A DNA stretch of 14,811 nucleotides from an uncultured Clostridium sp. GTDB taxonomy: Bacteria > Bacillota > Clostridia > TANB77 > CAG-508. The notes under the pieces are model-generated. The model searched no databases and had not been told where the DNA came from. It saw only the letters and a program-made list of their open reading frames with translations. This document shows positions 13,332 to 14,811 of the stretch, piece after piece. The position numbers were made by a program, and so were the translations under genes. Every line of letters begins with the position of its first letter. Position 1 is the stretch's first letter. The stretch lies in assembly GCA_946496115.1 (NCBI GenBank), contig CAMMFK010000037.1, forward strand, positions 1 through 14,811. The letters run 5' to 3'.

Positions 13332-14156
13332 TTAAACCTCCTTTGGACTTAAAATTATTTTCTGTGAAAGCTCTTTCTTTCCTTTCCCTTTTATAAATGA
13401 TTCTATAAAAATAACTTTTCCACTTTTATAATGCCTATAATGACCATGTACTTGAAAACTATGTGAATAAGTCCACCCTTTTCTTCTTTTTATAAGTCCT
13501 TCAACTTTTACTCTTTTTATTTTTTTCATATCATAAATTGGAGTTGTTATATATTTATTTCTTTTTACATTTATTATTTCTTTCTTCTCATAAAAATATT
13601 TTGGCTGATATCCTTCACGATAGTATTTTGTTGTTTTTGTTGTTGTTGCAATGTACCACAATGAAGTTGATAATAATATAAAACAACAATATGTGTATAT
13701 TTCTTGAAAATTTTTATTTTCTAAAAACATTTCTCTTACTTTTTCCTCTAATTGTGGATTCGGTTTTGATTTATCAATTTCATTTAGGTCTATATTTAAT
13801 TGTGTAATATTCTTTTTATTTAGATATATTTCTATAATTAAAAAATTATCTTTAAATTCAAAATATATTATTGTATTTTTAGTTAATTTTGTAAAGTCAT
13901 TAAAAGCATTTTCTATTGTCCTATATGTTGTATTATATGCTTTTGCTAATGCCGAAAAATTATTTTTAAAAATATTATCTTTTTCTAATCCAAAAAAATT
14001 ATTCTCTAAAGTTAAATATCCTCTTTCAAAAACTTTTGGTATTTGGTCTTGAAATCTTAAATCTTTATTATACCATTCTATTAACATTTCATTCTTATTT
14101 TCTGGTAATATTATTTCAGGAAGTTTTTTATTTATTCTTAATTCTTTCTGCTTCAT
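13332..14156 (-). CDS. Phage protein with C-terminal HYRHYKSGK motif (274 aa)
   Basis: The frame opens further upstream, but ATG at 14154-14156 (MKQKELRINKKLPEIILPEN) is chosen: AGGAGG is just upstream, although spacing is short, and a well-supported 44-aa gene in another frame occupies the upstream part. The middle has a hydrophobic CCFILLSTSLWYIATTT stretch (157-173) that may be a buried helix rather than a membrane span. The C-terminus VHGHYRHYKSGKVIFIESF (236-254) resembles a tail found in many phage proteins of unknown role. It is the third gene of the operon. Confidence 0.65.
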   Translation of the reverse strand: MKQKELRINKKLPEIILPENKNEMLIEWYNKDLRFQDQIPKVFERGYLTLENNFFGLEKDNIFKNNFSALAKAYNTTYRTIENAFNDFTKLTKNTIIYFEFKDNFLIIEIYLNKKNITQLNIDLNEIDKSKPNPQLEEKVREMFLENKNFQEIYTYCCFILLSTSLWYIATTTKTTKYYREGYQPKYFYEKKEIINVKRNKYITTPIYDMKKIKRVKVEGLIKRRKGWTYSHSFQVHGHYRHYKSGKVIFIESFIKGKGKKELSQKIILSPKEV

Positions 14157-14164
14157 TTTTCCTC

Positions 14165-14299
14165 CTAATTTTCTGTTCCTATTACTATTAGTCTCTTGCT
14201 CCATTTTAGCTTTCTTATTCTCTCTTGCATATAATAGTAACTTGTAAATTTCTCTATCCATGTTTTCTTTGTTTCTAAATTCATTACCTTTATTTGCAT
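14165..14299 (-). CDS. Small basic phage protein (44 aa)
   Basis: ATG at 14297-14299 with GAGGT at 14307-14311 (7-nt spacing); stop TAG at 14165-14167, overlapping the next gene's AGGAGG. Starts MQIKVMNLETKKTWIEKFTS and ends KLKWSKRLIVIGTEN. The ETKK...F.SYYYM.ER.RKLKWSKRL layout resembles small phage proteins with a KY/WSKKL tail. Preferred over the overlapping upstream extension of the 274-aa gene because it has the better start signal. Confidence 0.7.
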   Translation of the reverse strand: MQIKVMNLETKKTWIEKFTSYYYMQERIRKLKWSKRLIVIGTEN

Positions 14300-14317
14300 T
14301 TTCATCACCTCTATTCG

Positions 14318-14551
14318 TTAATATTTTAATAATTTGAAAAAATATTTCATTCTTTTATCTTCTCTTCCAGCTTTAAAAATTAATTGTATCTTTCCATCTT
14401 TTATTAATTCTGCTAATACACTTGCAGCTAAATAATCATTAATGTATTTTGCTTTATATCCTAATTCATGTTTAAAATTAGCTGTACATACTATTCCTTT
14501 TAATTCTCCTACATTATTTAATGCTTTTGCTATTTTATTTTCTATTTGCAT
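14318..14551 (-). CDS. Small winged-helix-like phage protein, paralog of the gene at 752-994
   Basis: The 77-aa form from ATG 14549-14551 (MQIENKIAKALNNVGELKGI) is preferred because it lines up with the start of its paralog; a GTG three codons upstream is also possible. It shares NFKHELGY, the YLA block and VLAELI with the copy at 752-994. AAAGGAG lies 11 nt and GGAG 3 nt upstream. It is the first gene after the promoter at 14583-14611, so it is likely made early and may regulate the operon; this is inference. Confidence 0.75.
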   Translation of the reverse strand: MQIENKIAKALNNVGELKGIVCTANFKHELGYKAKYINDYLAASVLAELIKDGKIQLIFKAGREDKRMKYFFKLLKY

Positions 14552-14582
14552 TTTCTCCACCTCTCCTTTCTTTTATGAGCTT

Positions 14583-14611
14583 ATATTATCATTAACCTTT
14601 TACTCTGTCAA
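14583..14611 (-). promoter_or_regulatory. Promoter at the head of the leftward operon
   Basis: Minus strand: TTGACA (14606-14611, 6/6), a 17-nt spacer, and TAATAT (14583-14588, 4/6). The core TATTGACA is also present in the promoter at 2618-2646. No other consensus -35 element was seen on this strand. Confidence 0.65.
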
Positions 14612-14811
14612 TACTTTTCTTAAAAAAATAAAAACTTTTTTTATATTGTAAAATTGCAATCTTCCTTTCCTTTACTACTTATATTTTTCCTTTATTAATT
14701 TACATAAAATAATTGTTATATTTTTTATTTTTTTGTTTTTTATTTTTGTTTTCCCCTCTTAAAAAAGGTAGGATAAGTGGGTTTTTGTTTTTTGCTTTTT
14801 TTCCTTTTTTT
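14612..14811. other. AT-rich intergenic stretch with no recognised gene
   Basis: About 200 bases dominated by T runs on the + strand, with one GC-richer patch near 14752-14781 (CCCCTCTT, then GGTAGGATAAGTGGG). No open frame with a ribosome binding site was found on either strand. It could hold a control region or origin, but no iterons or strong hairpin were seen. The window ends here. Confidence 0.5.

Noticed and set aside
1..14811. tRNA genes, especially a tRNA-Gly or tRNA-Arg that could explain CGG recoding
   Set aside because: No GC-rich cloverleaf-like stretch or TTCRA loop was seen on either strand. If such a tRNA exists it is outside this window.

Overview
This window looks like the early or replication module of a tailed phage or prophage of a low-GC Bacillota (Firmicutes) host. 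It is very AT-rich, has strong AGGAGG-type ribosome binding sites, and packs about 40 small genes end to end, all on the minus strand. No tRNA, rRNA, transposase, CRISPR array or structural phage gene was seen. TAA, TAG and TGA all act as normal stops, so the code looks standard apart from the CGG anomaly described below.

Layout in the direction of transcription, from high to low coordinates. Positions 14612-14811 are an AT-rich stretch without genes. A near-consensus promoter (14583-14611) then starts the leftward operon: a small winged-helix-like protein, a 44-aa protein, a 274-aa phage protein, a YopX-family protein, several phage hypotheticals, an HNH-type protein (10372-10965), a NUMOD4/HNH homing endonuclease (9518-10073), a HAD-like phosphatase (8565-8969), a zinc-ribbon protein, an AAA+ ATPase (6998-7907), an intact YopX paralog (6534-6935), a second HNH protein (5903-6370), a small membrane protein, an adenine-methyltransferase-like protein (4764-5372), a Cro-like HTH protein and a DUF927-type helicase/primase-associated ATPase (2674-4464). 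A second strong promoter (2618-2646) restarts transcription into an excisionase-like HTH protein and a run of very small, often cysteine-rich proteins. That run includes a second copy of the winged-helix-like protein and leads to a gene cut by the left edge.

The main discovery is recurrent +1 frameshifting at CGG. Five genes are broken in the simple reading: the membrane protein, the AAA+ ATPase, a 123-aa phage protein, the homing endonuclease and one YopX. In every one the break is an in-frame CGG codon. Skipping just its C restores the full protein and puts a glycine codon (GGA or GGT) at the junction. In four of the five the glycine is one expected from the family or from a paralog. By manual count there are 20 CGG trinucleotides on the coding strand. 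The other 15 lie out of frame, and none is an ordinary in-frame arginine codon. The downstream frames (29 to 174 codons) are clean and end at natural stops beside or overlapping the next start. This suggests a decoding rule in which CGGN is read as glycine or the C is skipped, perhaps because the host cannot read CGG. Systematic sequencing error must still be excluded.

Most remaining genes are recognisable only as phage hypotheticals. Their starts were chosen from Shine-Dalgarno spacing, and several very small genes were found by reading between the longer ones.
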